From Anaerolineales bacterium (GTDB lineage: Bacteria > Chloroflexota > Anaerolineae > 4572-78 > J111): a stretch of 64,000 bases of DNA. The notes below the pieces were generated by a model. That model did not search any database. It saw nothing but the letters and a program-made list of their open reading frames with translations, and was not told the origin of the DNA. Position numbers and translations under genes: made by a program. Shown here piece by piece: positions 39,935 through 48,171 of this stretch. Position 1 is the first letter of the stretch, and every line of letters begins with the position of its first letter. The stretch is from positions 620,001 through 684,000 of the forward strand of contig JABTUK010000003.1 in NCBI GenBank assembly GCA_015075405.1. The letters run 5' to 3'.

Positions 39935-40025
39935 CAGTAGATCCAATTTTCGAGGAGTGAGGCACGCCCACGTGCCGAACACCGCCGCACGTGGGCGTGC
40001 TGGCCCCTCAAATTTGGATGCACTG
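39935..40025 (-). repeat. Palindromic repeat family P1, copy D
   Basis: It is the reverse complement of copy A with only two visible base differences. It lies upstream of tsaD and could be in its leader. Confidence 0.9.
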
Positions 40026-40044
40026 ATAGTCCTTTTGCATTGCC

Positions 40045-40252
40045 CTAAGTAAAACTTTCACCTGCGCAGAAGGTAAATTCTTGTTGCCCTAAACTTTTCT
40101 GCCGAGGAATTTTCTGTTCGTTTTCTACAGTAATCGCCTGAGCATGTGCTACACGATGTAAATCTTGAATACCATGTTCCTTCTAAAAGACGATACACTG
40201 TTATCCGATCTAGGTCAAATTCTTCGGTTAAATCCTCATCGCTTCGGCGTAG
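40045..40252 (-). pseudogene. Fragment of an HTH regulator (Fur-like?), frameshifted
   Basis: On the minus strand EEFDLDRITVYRLLE reads like a winged-helix recognition segment of Fur type. A one-base shift near 40190 then leads into EHGIQDLHRVAHAQAITVE and a further stretch ending at a stop (40047-40045). The N-terminus is missing, replaced by a P3 half-element at 40253-40294. The family call rests on a short resemblance only. Confidence 0.35.
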
Positions 40253-40544
40253 TGTCGAGAAGATCTCCCGCTCCTTCGTCGCTCGAAATGACATGACTGC
40301 GTAAGTCCTGTTAATGAAACAGCCGAAGTTCTTTCTGTAACTTATATGGCTTATCGTCTGGTCTCTCTCAAGTTAGACCCAGGCAACCATCCCATTCAGG
40401 GCGACCGGATCGGACGCTCCAACGTAGACGCAGCCACACGTGTAGCCATCCTCCATCCTCTATCTTCTATCCTCTATCTTCTTGCCCCTTGGCTCATTCT
40501 CCGCTAAAATGGGCAAAAATCACTCAAGGGGGAGGTCTTACATT
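40253..40544. other. P3 half-copy and ilvE leader region
   Basis: The right half of a P3 element occupies 40253-40294. A CT-rich micro-repeat (CCTCTATCTTCTATCCTC) lies at 40455-40488. An ORF of 53 codons at 40346-40507 lacks a ribosome binding site and is not credited. Confidence 0.5.
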
Positions 40545-41471
40545 ATGGCCCTACCAAAATCTGAATTTATCTGGTTTAACGGCGAATTTGTGCCGTGGGA
40601 TGAAGCTAAAATCCACGTGTTATCCCATGTGCTACATTACGGCACCAGCGTTTTTGAAGGCATCCGCGCTTATCAAACCCCGGCTGGACCGGCGGTGCTG
40701 GGCTTAAAGCCCCACGTCCGGCGGCTGTTCAATAGCTGCAAAATCATCAATATGACCCCCATGCCCTACACCGAAGAGGAAATCAGCCAGGCCATTGTCG
40801 AGACGGTGGCCCGCAACAAGCACAACGCCTGCTACATCCGCCCGCTGGTGTTCCGGGGCTACAATGTGCTGGGTGTTGACCCGCGCAACTGCCCAATTGA
40901 AACCATCATCGCTACCTGGGAATGGGGCACTTATCTGGGCGCAGATGCGATTGAAAAAGGGGTAGATGTGGCCGTGAGCAGTTGGCGGCGCATGGCCCCC
41001 GACACCCACCCGGCCATGGCCAAAGCCGGCGGCAACTACATCAACTCGCAGATGGTAGTTATGGAAGCCAAGCGGCACGGCTACGTCGAGGGGATAGTGC
41101 TCGACGTGCAGGGCTATGTCAGCGAGGGCAGTGGCGAGAATATTTTTGTGGTGCTCGACGGTAAAATCTATACTCCCCCACTGGGCAACTCGATTTTGAC
41201 CGGCATCACCCGCAGCTTTGCCATCACCCTGGCCCAGGAAAAAGGCTACCCGGTGGTCGAGCAGCAGATTCCGCGCGAAATGCTCTACATTGCCGACGAA
41301 ATCTTCTTCACCGGCACCGCCGCCGAAATCTCCCCGGTCCGCAGTGTGGACGGCGTCACCATCGGCAGCGGCTCACGCGGACCGATCACCCACGAAATTC
41401 AAAATGAGTTCTTCTCGCTCATCACCGGCGAAGTGCCGGATCGCCACGGCTGGTTGACGCCGGTCAAATAA
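40545..41471 (+). CDS. ilvE: Branched-chain amino acid aminotransferase IlvE
   Basis: A 308-residue fold-type IV PLP enzyme that makes Leu, Ile and Val from their 2-oxoacids using glutamate. The visible signatures are TSVFEGIRAY, YIRPLVFRGYNVLGVDP, the cofactor Lys in AKAGGNYINSQ (about 163), SEGSGENIFVV and FFTGTAAEISPVRSVD. GGGGGAGG precedes the ATG at 40545; an earlier ATG at 40482 is not supported. It stands alone, away from ilvBCD. Confidence 0.96.
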   Translation: MALPKSEFIWFNGEFVPWDEAKIHVLSHVLHYGTSVFEGIRAYQTPAGPAVLGLKPHVRRLFNSCKIINMTPMPYTEEEISQAIVETVARNKHNACYIRPLVFRGYNVLGVDPRNCPIETIIATWEWGTYLGADAIEKGVDVAVSSWRRMAPDTHPAMAKAGGNYINSQMVVMEAKRHGYVEGIVLDVQGYVSEGSGENIFVVLDGKIYTPPLGNSILTGITRSFAITLAQEKGYPVVEQQIPREMLYIADEIFFTGTAAEISPVRSVDGVTIGSGSRGPITHEIQNEFFSLITGEVPDRHGWLTPVK

Positions 41472-41482
41472 GGTAGTATCTC

Positions 41483-41541
41483 ACCGCCGAGTACGCTGAG
41501 GCCGCAGAGATTTTTTGGTAAATCCTCGGCGTGCTTGGCGC
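41483..41541. repeat. Degenerate micro-palindrome after ilvE
   Basis: CCGCCGAGTACGCTGAGG faces CCTCGGCGTGCTTGGCG around an AT-rich loop with a T-run, so it might also act as a weak terminator. Confidence 0.5.
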
Positions 41542-41542
41542 A

Positions 41543-41570
41543 TTGTCATTGTAGAAAAATTCGGTAAAAT
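41543..41570 (+). promoter_or_regulatory. Promoter of the DUF433/DUF5615 pair
   Basis: TTGTCA (41543-41548) and TAAAAT (41565-41570) are 16 bases apart, 33 bases before the TTG start. Confidence 0.55.
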
Positions 41571-41603
41571 AACAGGGAATTTGAAAAAAAAGAGGCAAAT
41601 ACC

Positions 41604-41915
41604 TTGATTGTCGAAACAAGATATGAACACATTATCTTAAACGAGGCTCAAATTCCCCTGATCGCCGGAACTACGATGAAAGTGGTTGAACTCGTTTTGG
41701 ATCACAAAGCCTATGGCTGGAGTCCCGAAGAGTTACACTTTCAGCACCCTTATTTGACTTTAGGCCAGATTTATTCGGCTTTGGCTTTTTACTGGGATCA
41801 TCAAGAAGCCCTTGATCAAGACATTGAACGGCGACTGCAGATGATTGATCAAGTTCAGCAAGGAATGAAACCCACTCCGCTTGAAGCCCGTCTGAGAGCA
41901 AAAGGGTTGATTTAA
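41604..41915 (+). CDS. DUF433 family antitoxin
   Basis: A 103-residue DUF433 protein with a predicted HTH: GTTMKVVELVLDHKAYGWSPEELHF, split by a turn, then LTLGQIYSALAFYWDHQEALD. The start is TTG with AGAGGC upstream. DUF433 genes regularly precede DUF5615 PIN-like genes and are treated as their antitoxins. The stop overlaps the next ATG by one base (TAATG). Confidence 0.83.
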   Translation: MIVETRYEHIILNEAQIPLIAGTTMKVVELVLDHKAYGWSPEELHFQHPYLTLGQIYSALAFYWDHQEALDQDIERRLQMIDQVQQGMKPTPLEARLRAKGLI

Positions 41916-42262
41916 TGGCGATTGCCATTTACATGGATCACCATGTTCCGCGTGCCATTACAATGGGACTTCGCTTACGTGGGGTAGATGTCCTCACCGC
42001 TTATGAAGATGGTAGCAGCGAACTGGATGACCCGGCCTTGTTGGATCGAGCCAATGAACTTAAACGGGTCCTTTTTACACGAGATGACGATTTGCTGATT
42101 GAAGCAACCAAACGACAAAGAGCGGGCATCCCTTTTCATGGGGTTATTTATGCCCATCAACTTCGGGTTTCGATAGGAAGTTGTATCGAAGATTTGGAGT
42201 TGATTGCCCAAGTCGGGGAGGCTGAAGACTTGATGAATGGAGTGAAGTTTTTGCCGCTTTAA
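41915..42262 (+). CDS. DUF5615 PIN-like toxin
   Basis: A 115-residue PIN-like protein. Acidic residues expected for metal binding are in IYMDHHVP (Asp8), DDPALLDRA and FTRDDDLL. It is the putative RNase partner of the DUF433 protein and is translationally coupled to it. It is followed at once by a strong terminator, so the pair forms a closed unit. Confidence 0.82.
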   Translation: MAIAIYMDHHVPRAITMGLRLRGVDVLTAYEDGSSELDDPALLDRANELKRVLFTRDDDLLIEATKRQRAGIPFHGVIYAHQLRVSIGSCIEDLELIAQVGEAEDLMNGVKFLPL

Positions 42263-42274
42263 TGCCAAAAGATA

Positions 42275-42311
42275 AAAAGACCTCCGCGATTTTGTATCGC
42301 GGAGGTCTTTT
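42275..42311. terminator. Bidirectional intrinsic terminator
   Basis: AAAAGACCTCCGCGAT, a TTTGT loop and ATCGCGGAGGTCTTTT form a perfect 16-bp stem with A- and T-runs on both sides. It ends both the DUF5615 gene and the convergent liv operon. Confidence 0.95.
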
Positions 42312-42328
42312 GTTAAGCGAAACCTCCC

Positions 42329-43039
42329 TCAAATCCCCAAATAGGCCGCGCGGACGTGGTCGTTGCGGGCCAGTTCCCGCGACGGGCCTTCCAATTCAAT
42401 CCGGCCTTCGGTAATCACATAAGTGTAATCGCTGACGGCCAGGGCCATCTGGACATTTTGTTCGACCAGGACCATGGTCAAGCCCTTATCTTTCAGCCGG
42501 CGCAGTAGTTCGAACAATTCCAGTACCAGGAAAGGGGCCAAACCCAGAGATAGTTCGTCTATCATCAAAACTTCCGGTTCGGCCATCAAGCCGCGAGCCA
42601 CGGCCAGCATTTGCTGCTCCCCCCCCGACATCGTGCCCGATTTTTGATGAAGCCGCTCCTTCAAGCGGGGGAGCATGCTAAAGACCCATTCCAGGTTTTT
42701 GTGGAAGTTGGCCTTGGCGCGGGAGGTGAACGCGCCCATTTCCAGGTTTTCGTAGACCGTCATATCGGTAAATAATTGGCGTCCTTCGGGCACCAGGACC
42801 AAACCACTGGCCGCCTTGTCGTGGGGAGAAACGCGCGTCACCTCCCGGTTATTAAAAGAAATAGACCCCTGCCAGGGTTTGATAAGCCCCATGACCGTGC
42901 GCATCAAGGTGGTTTTGCCCACCCCATTGGAGCCAACCAGCGAGGTCAATTTACCCCGCTCCAACTTAAGCGACACATCCCACAGGATTTGCACTTCCCC
43001 ATAGCCCGAAGAAACGCCCTGGATTTCTAAAACTGCCAT
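42329..43039 (-). CDS. livF: Branched-chain amino acid ABC ATPase LivF
   Basis: A 236-residue ATPase. Walker A is GSNGVGKTT (about 37-45), the ABC signature is MSGGEQQML and Walker B is EVLMIDELSLGL. VPEGRQLFTDMTVYENLEMG is typical of LivF. It works at the cytoplasmic face with LivG. I chose ATG 43039 with AGAGGAAAG upstream; the frame is open to 43120 across a micro-palindrome. Confidence 0.95.
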   Translation of the reverse strand: MAVLEIQGVSSGYGEVQILWDVSLKLERGKLTSLVGSNGVGKTTLMRTVMGLIKPWQGSISFNNREVTRVSPHDKAASGLVLVPEGRQLFTDMTVYENLEMGAFTSRAKANFHKNLEWVFSMLPRLKERLHQKSGTMSGGEQQMLAVARGLMAEPEVLMIDELSLGLAPFLVLELFELLRRLKDKGLTMVLVEQNVQMALAVSDYTYVITEGRIELEGPSRELARNDHVRAAYLGI

Positions 43040-43065
43040 TATTGCTTTCCTCTTAGAAATATGTG

Positions 43066-43113
43066 GCGTCTTGCGTCTTGCGTAATAAACCGGAACACGC
43101 AAGACGCAACACG
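43066..43113. repeat. Micro-palindrome between livG and livF
   Basis: GGCGTCTTGCGTCTTGCGT faces ACACGCAAGACGCAACACG. It is an intercistronic hairpin of the same unit family as 24616-24675 and 34281-34331. Confidence 0.85.
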
Positions 43114-43137
43114 TTTTCAATTAATTCTTGTTTCGGC

Positions 43138-43929
43138 TCAGACCGGATCTAGCATCCCATCCATCAACTGCTCTACCAGCTTAGGATCACCTAGATAAGC
43201 CTCGATCACCCGCGGGTCGTTGGTAACGGTTTTGGGCGATCCATCGGCAATCAGGTGACCGTAATCAAGCACAATCACCCGGTCCGAAACATTCATCAGG
43301 GCGTGCATCACGTGCTCGATGATGAGGATGGTCACGCCTTGTTCCCGGATTTTGAGCACCACTTCGACCATGATCGCAATCTCAGTTGGGTTCAAGCCGG
43401 CCAGCACCTCGTCTAACAGCAGCAGGTACGGGCGAGCCGCCAGGGCGCGGGCCATTTCCAGCCGCTTCTTCTGAGCCACATTCAAACTGCCGGCCAGCAT
43501 ATTCCGCCGCTCGGCCAGGCCGACAAAGGTCAGGACCTCCTCGGCAATTCCCCGCGCCTCACCCAGCGAGCGATGTTCGTGGCCGTAGCAGGAGCCGACC
43601 ATCACATTTTCCAGCACCGACAGCTCGTTGAGCGGGCGCACAATCTGGTGGGTCCGGGCCAGCCCCATCCCGGCGACATCATAAGGAGTCCAGCCGCTAA
43701 TGTCGCTCCCCCGGAAAATAACCCGGCCTGAACTGGGCGGATAAACGCCATTGATAACATTGAATAAGGTCGTTTTGCCCGCCCCGTTGGGGCCAATCAA
43801 TCCCAAAATCTGCCCCTGGGGTAGATCAAAGGTGACATCTGACAGGGCTTGCAGCCCGCCAAACCGCCGGGAGACATTCTCCACTCGTAACAGGGTCTCG
43901 TTTTGAGGCTTTGAATTATTCGAGATCAT
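43138..43929 (-). CDS. livG: Branched-chain amino acid ABC ATPase LivG
   Basis: A 263-residue ATPase. Walker A is GPNGAGKTTLF, the signature region NVAQKKRLEMARALA replaces the usual LSGGQ form as in other LivG proteins, and Walker B is LLLLDEVLAGLN. The C-terminal BCA_ABC_TP_C tail ends EAYLGDPKLVEQL. ATG 43929 overlaps the livM stop (ATGA). Confidence 0.95.
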   Translation of the reverse strand: MISNNSKPQNETLLRVENVSRRFGGLQALSDVTFDLPQGQILGLIGPNGAGKTTLFNVINGVYPPSSGRVIFRGSDISGWTPYDVAGMGLARTHQIVRPLNELSVLENVMVGSCYGHEHRSLGEARGIAEEVLTFVGLAERRNMLAGSLNVAQKKRLEMARALAARPYLLLLDEVLAGLNPTEIAIMVEVVLKIREQGVTILIIEHVMHALMNVSDRVIVLDYGHLIADGSPKTVTNDPRVIEAYLGDPKLVEQLMDGMLDPV

Positions 43930-44894
43930 TCCAATACCCTCCGCAGCGTCGGAAAGTGGCCGCGCAGCCAGCCGACCATGCCGGCCGGGACAAACAGCAC
44001 AATCAACAGCAGCAGCAAGCCGGCAATGGCCAGTTGCAAGTTTTGGAACAGCGGGCTGGTCAGCAGGTAGACCCGCAAAAAGTTGTAAACCGCGCCGCCT
44101 ACCAGCGGCCCCAACACGGTCCCCTGTCCGCCCAGCATCACCATCACAATCAACTCAACCGACAGGCTAAACCGAAAGGCGTCGGTTGGCTCAAGCTGGC
44201 CGTTTTTGAAGAAGAAGAGCACCCCAATCATACCGGGGATAATCGCCGAGATGATGTAGGCAATGGTTTTGGCTTTGGGGGTGCGGACCCCCATCACCAT
44301 CGCCGCATCTTCGTCTTCGCGGATAGCCATCAACCCCAGTCCAAAACGGGAGAATTTGACAAAATAACTGACCACCAGCGAGAGTAGGGTTAAAACGAAA
44401 ACAGCGGTAAAAGCCAGCCACAAGGCGTTGGCCGGGCCGCCATAATCTTTGTAGACCGCAAAGTTTAGCGACAAACCGGTAGACGCCCCAAAAGGATCGA
44501 AATTGCTGACAAAGGCGCGCATCGCTTCGTTGATGCCGATGGTGGCCAGGGCAAAGTAGGCTCCGCGCAGACGCAAAATGGCCGAGCCTAACAGCAGCGC
44601 CAGCACCCCTGCCGCCAGACCGCCGACCAGCACCGCCGGCCAGAGTGACCAATTGTGGATGCTCAGAAAGTAGAAACCGACGTAGGCCCCAAACCCATAA
44701 AAAACGATATGCCCGAAACTGACATAGCCGGTGTAACCCATCAGAATATTCAGGCTGGAGGCCAAAGCTACGACCATCAAAACCGGGAAAATCGTCTCCC
44801 GCACCGCATCGGAGCCGGTGATAAAAGCGGCCAGGCCCCCGATCAAAACCAGGGCGAGGCTCAACCAGAAAGCAGGGTATCGCCAGGCAGTCAT
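43926..44894 (-). CDS. livM: Branched-chain amino acid ABC permease LivM
   Basis: A 322-residue permease with eight to nine helices. NILMGYTGYVSFGHIVFYGFG is split over the LivM signature, and FGLGLMAIREDEDAAMVMGV is the conserved cytoplasmic loop that contacts the ATPases. It begins one base after the livH stop. Confidence 0.94.
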   Translation of the reverse strand: MTAWRYPAFWLSLALVLIGGLAAFITGSDAVRETIFPVLMVVALASSLNILMGYTGYVSFGHIVFYGFGAYVGFYFLSIHNWSLWPAVLVGGLAAGVLALLLGSAILRLRGAYFALATIGINEAMRAFVSNFDPFGASTGLSLNFAVYKDYGGPANALWLAFTAVFVLTLLSLVVSYFVKFSRFGLGLMAIREDEDAAMVMGVRTPKAKTIAYIISAIIPGMIGVLFFFKNGQLEPTDAFRFSLSVELIVMVMLGGQGTVLGPLVGGAVYNFLRVYLLTSPLFQNLQLAIAGLLLLLIVLFVPAGMVGWLRGHFPTLRRVLE

Positions 44895-44895
44895 A

Positions 44896-45813
44896 TTAAC
44901 GCGCTCCCAGAATACCGCTGGGGCGAACCAGCAGGATAATTACAAACAGCACAAACTCGATGACCGGAACCCAACTGGTCGGCATAAAAACCGGGACAAC
45001 ACCTTCCATGGCCCCCAAAATCAGGCCGCCTAGCAGCGCCCCGGTGGGATTCCCCAGGCCGCCCAAAACCACAATGACAAAGCTTTTGAGCTGGTAGCCG
45101 CCGCCGGAGAGAATGGTGAAAGGGAAAAAGGTGGCAATCAAACCGCCCGACAGCGCCGCTAACATCGTGCCCAGGCCAAAGCTGAGGGCCAGCATACGCA
45201 CCGAGGCCACGCCCATCAGCTCTGCGGCGTCGCGGTTATTGGCCACGGCGCGGATGGCTTTGCCCGGCGGAGTGCGATACAGAAACAGGTAAAGCCCCCC
45301 GGTGATAAGCAAAGAGCATAACGCGGCCACCAGGCGCGTCCCTGGCAGGGTGATGGCGCCCAATTCCACGCTCCCCATCGAAAAGTCAACCGCAAAGGTA
45401 TTGGTGGTTAACAAGGCCGTGCCGATGCCGATGATAATCATATTGACCGAAAATGTCCCCAGCAACGACGATAACTGCGAGGCATTCAAAACCCGGTGAA
45501 CCGAGACGCTGTACATCACGATGCCAAAGAGCAGCCCCAAAACGGCCACCAAAATCAGGGCCAGGTAGGGGTGCATGCGTAGGGTGTTCAAAACGGCATA
45601 GGTGGTGGTCCCCTGGGCCGCTTCGCTGCTAAAAACACTTTCAGGATGGCTAAAGATGAGAACGCCAAACATACCCAGAGCGATGATTGGCCCGTGCGCC
45701 AGATTAATCACCCGCATCACCCCAAAAATCAGGGTCAAGCCCATCGCAGCCAGGCCGTAGACAAAGCCCAACAGCAGACCATCACTCAGGGAAGCAAAGA
45801 ATTGCTCAACCAT
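44896..45813 (-). CDS. livH: Branched-chain amino acid ABC permease LivH
   Basis: A 305-residue permease with about eight helices. Signatures are GLAAMGLTLIFGVMRVINLAHG near the N-terminus (read in parts) and the loop KAIRAVANNRDAAELMGV. GAGGG stands ten bases before ATG 45813. It forms a heterodimer with LivM. Confidence 0.94.
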   Translation of the reverse strand: MVEQFFASLSDGLLLGFVYGLAAMGLTLIFGVMRVINLAHGPIIALGMFGVLIFSHPESVFSSEAAQGTTTYAVLNTLRMHPYLALILVAVLGLLFGIVMYSVSVHRVLNASQLSSLLGTFSVNMIIIGIGTALLTTNTFAVDFSMGSVELGAITLPGTRLVAALCSLLITGGLYLFLYRTPPGKAIRAVANNRDAAELMGVASVRMLALSFGLGTMLAALSGGLIATFFPFTILSGGGYQLKSFVIVVLGGLGNPTGALLGGLILGAMEGVVPVFMPTSWVPVIEFVLFVIILLVRPSGILGAR

Positions 45814-45879
45814 AAATCTTTTCCCTCGCCGCCGGTTACAGGATCGGCGCGCTAATAAACCATCTAAATAAATTCTTTG

Positions 45880-45930
45880 ATGCGTGATACGTGATGCGTG
45901 ACTTTTTACGTATCACGCATCACGCATCAC
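45880..45930. repeat. Micro-palindrome between the Liv binding protein and livH
   Basis: GATGCGTGATACGTGATGCG faces CGTATCACGCATCACGCATC across CTTTTT. As an intercistronic hairpin it may help keep the binding-protein mRNA in excess over the membrane subunits. Confidence 0.85.
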
Positions 45931-45958
45931 CCTTATCCATCAACTGACCGAAGACCTG

Positions 45959-47281
45959 TTACTGTCCCAGCAAGGCCATCTCGGCTGATTTGAAGTCGGG
46001 CGGCCAAACCACCTGTTTCGCCAGTTTACCGGCTGAGTCAGGCTGCCATTGGATGTAAACCATCTCGTGGCCAACTTGCAGGCCATGCTTCTCTTCGCTG
46101 GTATCAAACTTGATTCGGCCATAGAAGGTGAACATGTCCAGCTTGTCCAAAGCAGCCGTCACCTGGGCCGTATCCACCGAGCCGGCGGTTTCAATGGCTT
46201 TCTGCAAGACCAGGCCGGCGGCATACCCACCGGCGGCGTGGTAAGCCGGTTCCTCGCCATATTTGGCCTGATAAGCCTCTACAAACTCTTTGACGCTCAA
46301 CCCGTACCATTCCACATTGGCCGTTTTGGCCGCCTCGGCGGTGTAGCTGGCCTGCGGTTCCCACTGGCTGGGGCCGATAATGCCGTTGGCTGCGTCGCCG
46401 ATGTCGGCAAATTTCAGTTCGGGCGGAGCGACCAACAGGGCCACCATCTGGACCGCTACCTTCTTCTCGTACAATTGTTTGGCAAAGGTGCTGCCATCGG
46501 GGAAGTGACCGCCGCCCATAATGGCATCGGGAGCCGCGGCTTCAATTTTGTTGATAAAGGGGCCAAAATCGGTGGTTTCGGTATCGTAGCCTTCAAAAAG
46601 TACGATTTCGTAACCTTTGCCTTCGGCGTAGGCTTTGGCGGCGTCGGCCACGTCGGTGGAGAACTTATCATTCTCGTGGACAATGGCAATCTTTTTGGCG
46701 TCGGGGTTGTTGGCGGCCAGCATGTCAACGGCTCCGGTAAGGTAGCGGCTGGCCGGGGTATAGATTTGATAGCTTAATTGGAAACCTTTGGTGTGGGTGG
46801 AGTCGGAAGCAGCGCCGGCGGTAATCATCACTTTGCCGTACTGCTCGGCCACCACCGCGGCGGCATCGGTGGAGCCGCTGCTGTAGGGGCTGATGAGGAA
46901 ATCAGCCTTGTCGTCGTTAATCAGGGTGGTGTAAAGCTGCTGCACCCGGTCTTTGTTACTTTCGTCGTCATAACTCTTGGGTTCAAACTTGACCACCGTG
47001 CCATCGGACAGTTTGACCCCGGTTTTGTTGACCTGTTCCAGCCACAGTTCAAAGCCGCGAGTCTGGCCGGTTGAGGGCACTTCCTGTTTGCCGGTTTTGG
47101 ATGAGGTGAAGCCCACAATCAGGGTTTTTTCGCCGGCGGCTGCCGGTTCTTCACTGGCAACGGACGCCTGTTGGGCCTCGGCCGGTTTTTCCTCGGCGGG
47201 CGGCGCGGCCGGGGCGGCGCCGCACTGGGCGGCGATTAAGGCAATGGCTACAATCAAAGCCAAAAAAATAAACTTCTTCAT
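45959..47281 (-). CDS. Branched-chain amino acid binding lipoprotein (LivJ/LivK type)
   Basis: A 440-residue periplasmic-binding-fold type I protein. The lipobox is LIAAQC at about residues 14-19, followed by an Ala/Pro/Glu linker. The ligand-binding fold begins at TLIVGFTSSKTG. It captures branched-chain or related amino acids and feeds LivHM. I chose the second of two adjacent ATGs, because AAGGAGG is too close to the first. The ligand is inferred from operon context. Confidence 0.9.
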   Translation of the reverse strand: MKKFIFLALIVAIALIAAQCGAAPAAPPAEEKPAEAQQASVASEEPAAAGEKTLIVGFTSSKTGKQEVPSTGQTRGFELWLEQVNKTGVKLSDGTVVKFEPKSYDDESNKDRVQQLYTTLINDDKADFLISPYSSGSTDAAAVVAEQYGKVMITAGAASDSTHTKGFQLSYQIYTPASRYLTGAVDMLAANNPDAKKIAIVHENDKFSTDVADAAKAYAEGKGYEIVLFEGYDTETTDFGPFINKIEAAAPDAIMGGGHFPDGSTFAKQLYEKKVAVQMVALLVAPPELKFADIGDAANGIIGPSQWEPQASYTAEAAKTANVEWYGLSVKEFVEAYQAKYGEEPAYHAAGGYAAGLVLQKAIETAGSVDTAQVTAALDKLDMFTFYGRIKFDTSEEKHGLQVGHEMVYIQWQPDSAGKLAKQVVWPPDFKSAEMALLGQ

Positions 47282-47334
47282 CATACCTCCTTGTATCTTG
47301 CTACTTGCTTAGTAATGACTGCTTGGATTCAGAA

Positions 47335-47363
47335 ATTATAACTGCTCAGGCATGTCATTTCGA
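47335..47363 (-). promoter_or_regulatory. Candidate promoter for the liv operon
   Basis: TATAAT (47340-47335) on the minus strand has TCGAAA (47363-47358) 17 bases upstream. The -35 half lies in the end of P3 copy 4, so the repeat may contribute to the promoter. Confidence 0.4.
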
Positions 47364-47434
47364 CCGAAGGGAGAAATCCCTAATGCCTATGTAACGCTCC
47401 AGGGATTTCTCGGCCTACGGCCTCGAAATGACAT
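47351..47434. repeat. Palindromic repeat family P3, copy 4
   Basis: CATGTCATTTCGACCG and CTCGAAATGACATG bound the element, with GAGAAATCCCT and AGGGATTTCTC inner arms. It is closest to copy 1 in its GGCCTACGGCC centre. Confidence 0.88.
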
Positions 47435-47503
47435 GGAGTTGAGTAGTTTTCAGAAATCTAATTTTTTCCGTTCGGTTGCCCCCTTTCAGCAGAATAGTTA
47501 GGT

Positions 47504-47938
47504 TTAATATGACTCTTCTTCAGTCCATTCACGCGCAACGAGCCGGAAGATATCCGATTCGGTGATGATCCCCACCAGATTATTACCGCTGTCAACCACC
47601 GGCAGGCCGCTAATCCGTTTGTCCATCATCATTTTGGCGGCTGCGGCAATGGTCGCTTCGGGGGAAATGGTAATCGGGTTGGGAGTCATAATTTTCTGGA
47701 CATCCAGCTTGGACAAAATGTAGGCCAATTCCCACATGTTTAACGAGGTAGCCCCCGATGCCTCCGCCCCTCGCACATCCCCACGGGTGACAATCCCAAC
47801 CAGGCGACCCATTTTCGTGACCGGCAGGCGGCGAATCTTTTTGGCAACCATCAGCCGGTGCGCTTCGGGCAGGGAGGTCTCGCTGGAGATGGTTACAACC
47901 TGGCGGGTCATCCAATCTTTAACTAAGGCTTGCTTCAC
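47504..47938 (-). CDS. CBS-domain pair protein
   Basis: A 144-residue protein made of two CBS domains: VKDWMTRQVVTISSETSLP through VGIVTRGDV, and VQKIMTPNPITISPEATI through VGIITESDIF. Such proteins sense adenine nucleotides and control enzymes or channels. The start is GTG with GGAG eight bases before it. No partner protein is obvious beside it. Confidence 0.88.
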   Translation of the reverse strand: MKQALVKDWMTRQVVTISSETSLPEAHRLMVAKKIRRLPVTKMGRLVGIVTRGDVRGAEASGATSLNMWELAYILSKLDVQKIMTPNPITISPEATIAAAAKMMMDKRISGLPVVDSGNNLVGIITESDIFRLVAREWTEEESY

Positions 47939-48036
47939 GCTGCTGCTCCATCTTTTTCAGAGTTTTGAGATAGGGACATCTTAGCAAATTCAACTCAAAT
48001 TTACATCGGGCCAAAGCTCTATTTTTTGAAACAAAA

Positions 48037-48059
48037 ATGCCGGCCTTTTCAGCCGGCAT
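48037..48059 (-). terminator. Intrinsic terminator after the response regulator
   Basis: On the minus strand ATGCCGGC, a TGAAAAG loop and GCCGGCAT are followed by TTTTTG. It lies 113 bases beyond the stop of the response regulator gene. Confidence 0.85.
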
Positions 48060-48102
48060 GTAGCCCCAAAGTATTAATTTGAACGGTCAAAGGTACTAAA
48101 GG

Positions 48103-48169
48103 ATTTACGATTTTGGATTTGCGATTTACGATTTGACTGTTTTCAATCGTAAATCGTAAATCGTAAATG
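48103..48169. repeat. Micro-palindrome (TTTACGAT units)
   Basis: GATTTACGATTTTGGATTTG and CGATTTACGATTTG face AATCGTAAATCGTAAATCG. The unit also occurs in frame inside mutS. Confidence 0.85.
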
Positions 48170-48171
48170 GA

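Noticed and set aside
40058..40294. A 78-codon minus-strand ORF starting MSFRATKERE
   Set aside because: Its start lies in a P3 half-element and its body crosses the frameshift of the regulator fragment; it is not an intact gene.
40346..40507. A 53-codon ORF rich in Leu, Ile and Val directly upstream of ilvE, considered as a branched-chain amino acid leader peptide
   Set aside because: It has no Shine-Dalgarno, no terminator or competing hairpin before ilvE, and its Leu codons come from a CCTCTATCTTCT micro-repeat, so the richness is explained by the repeat.
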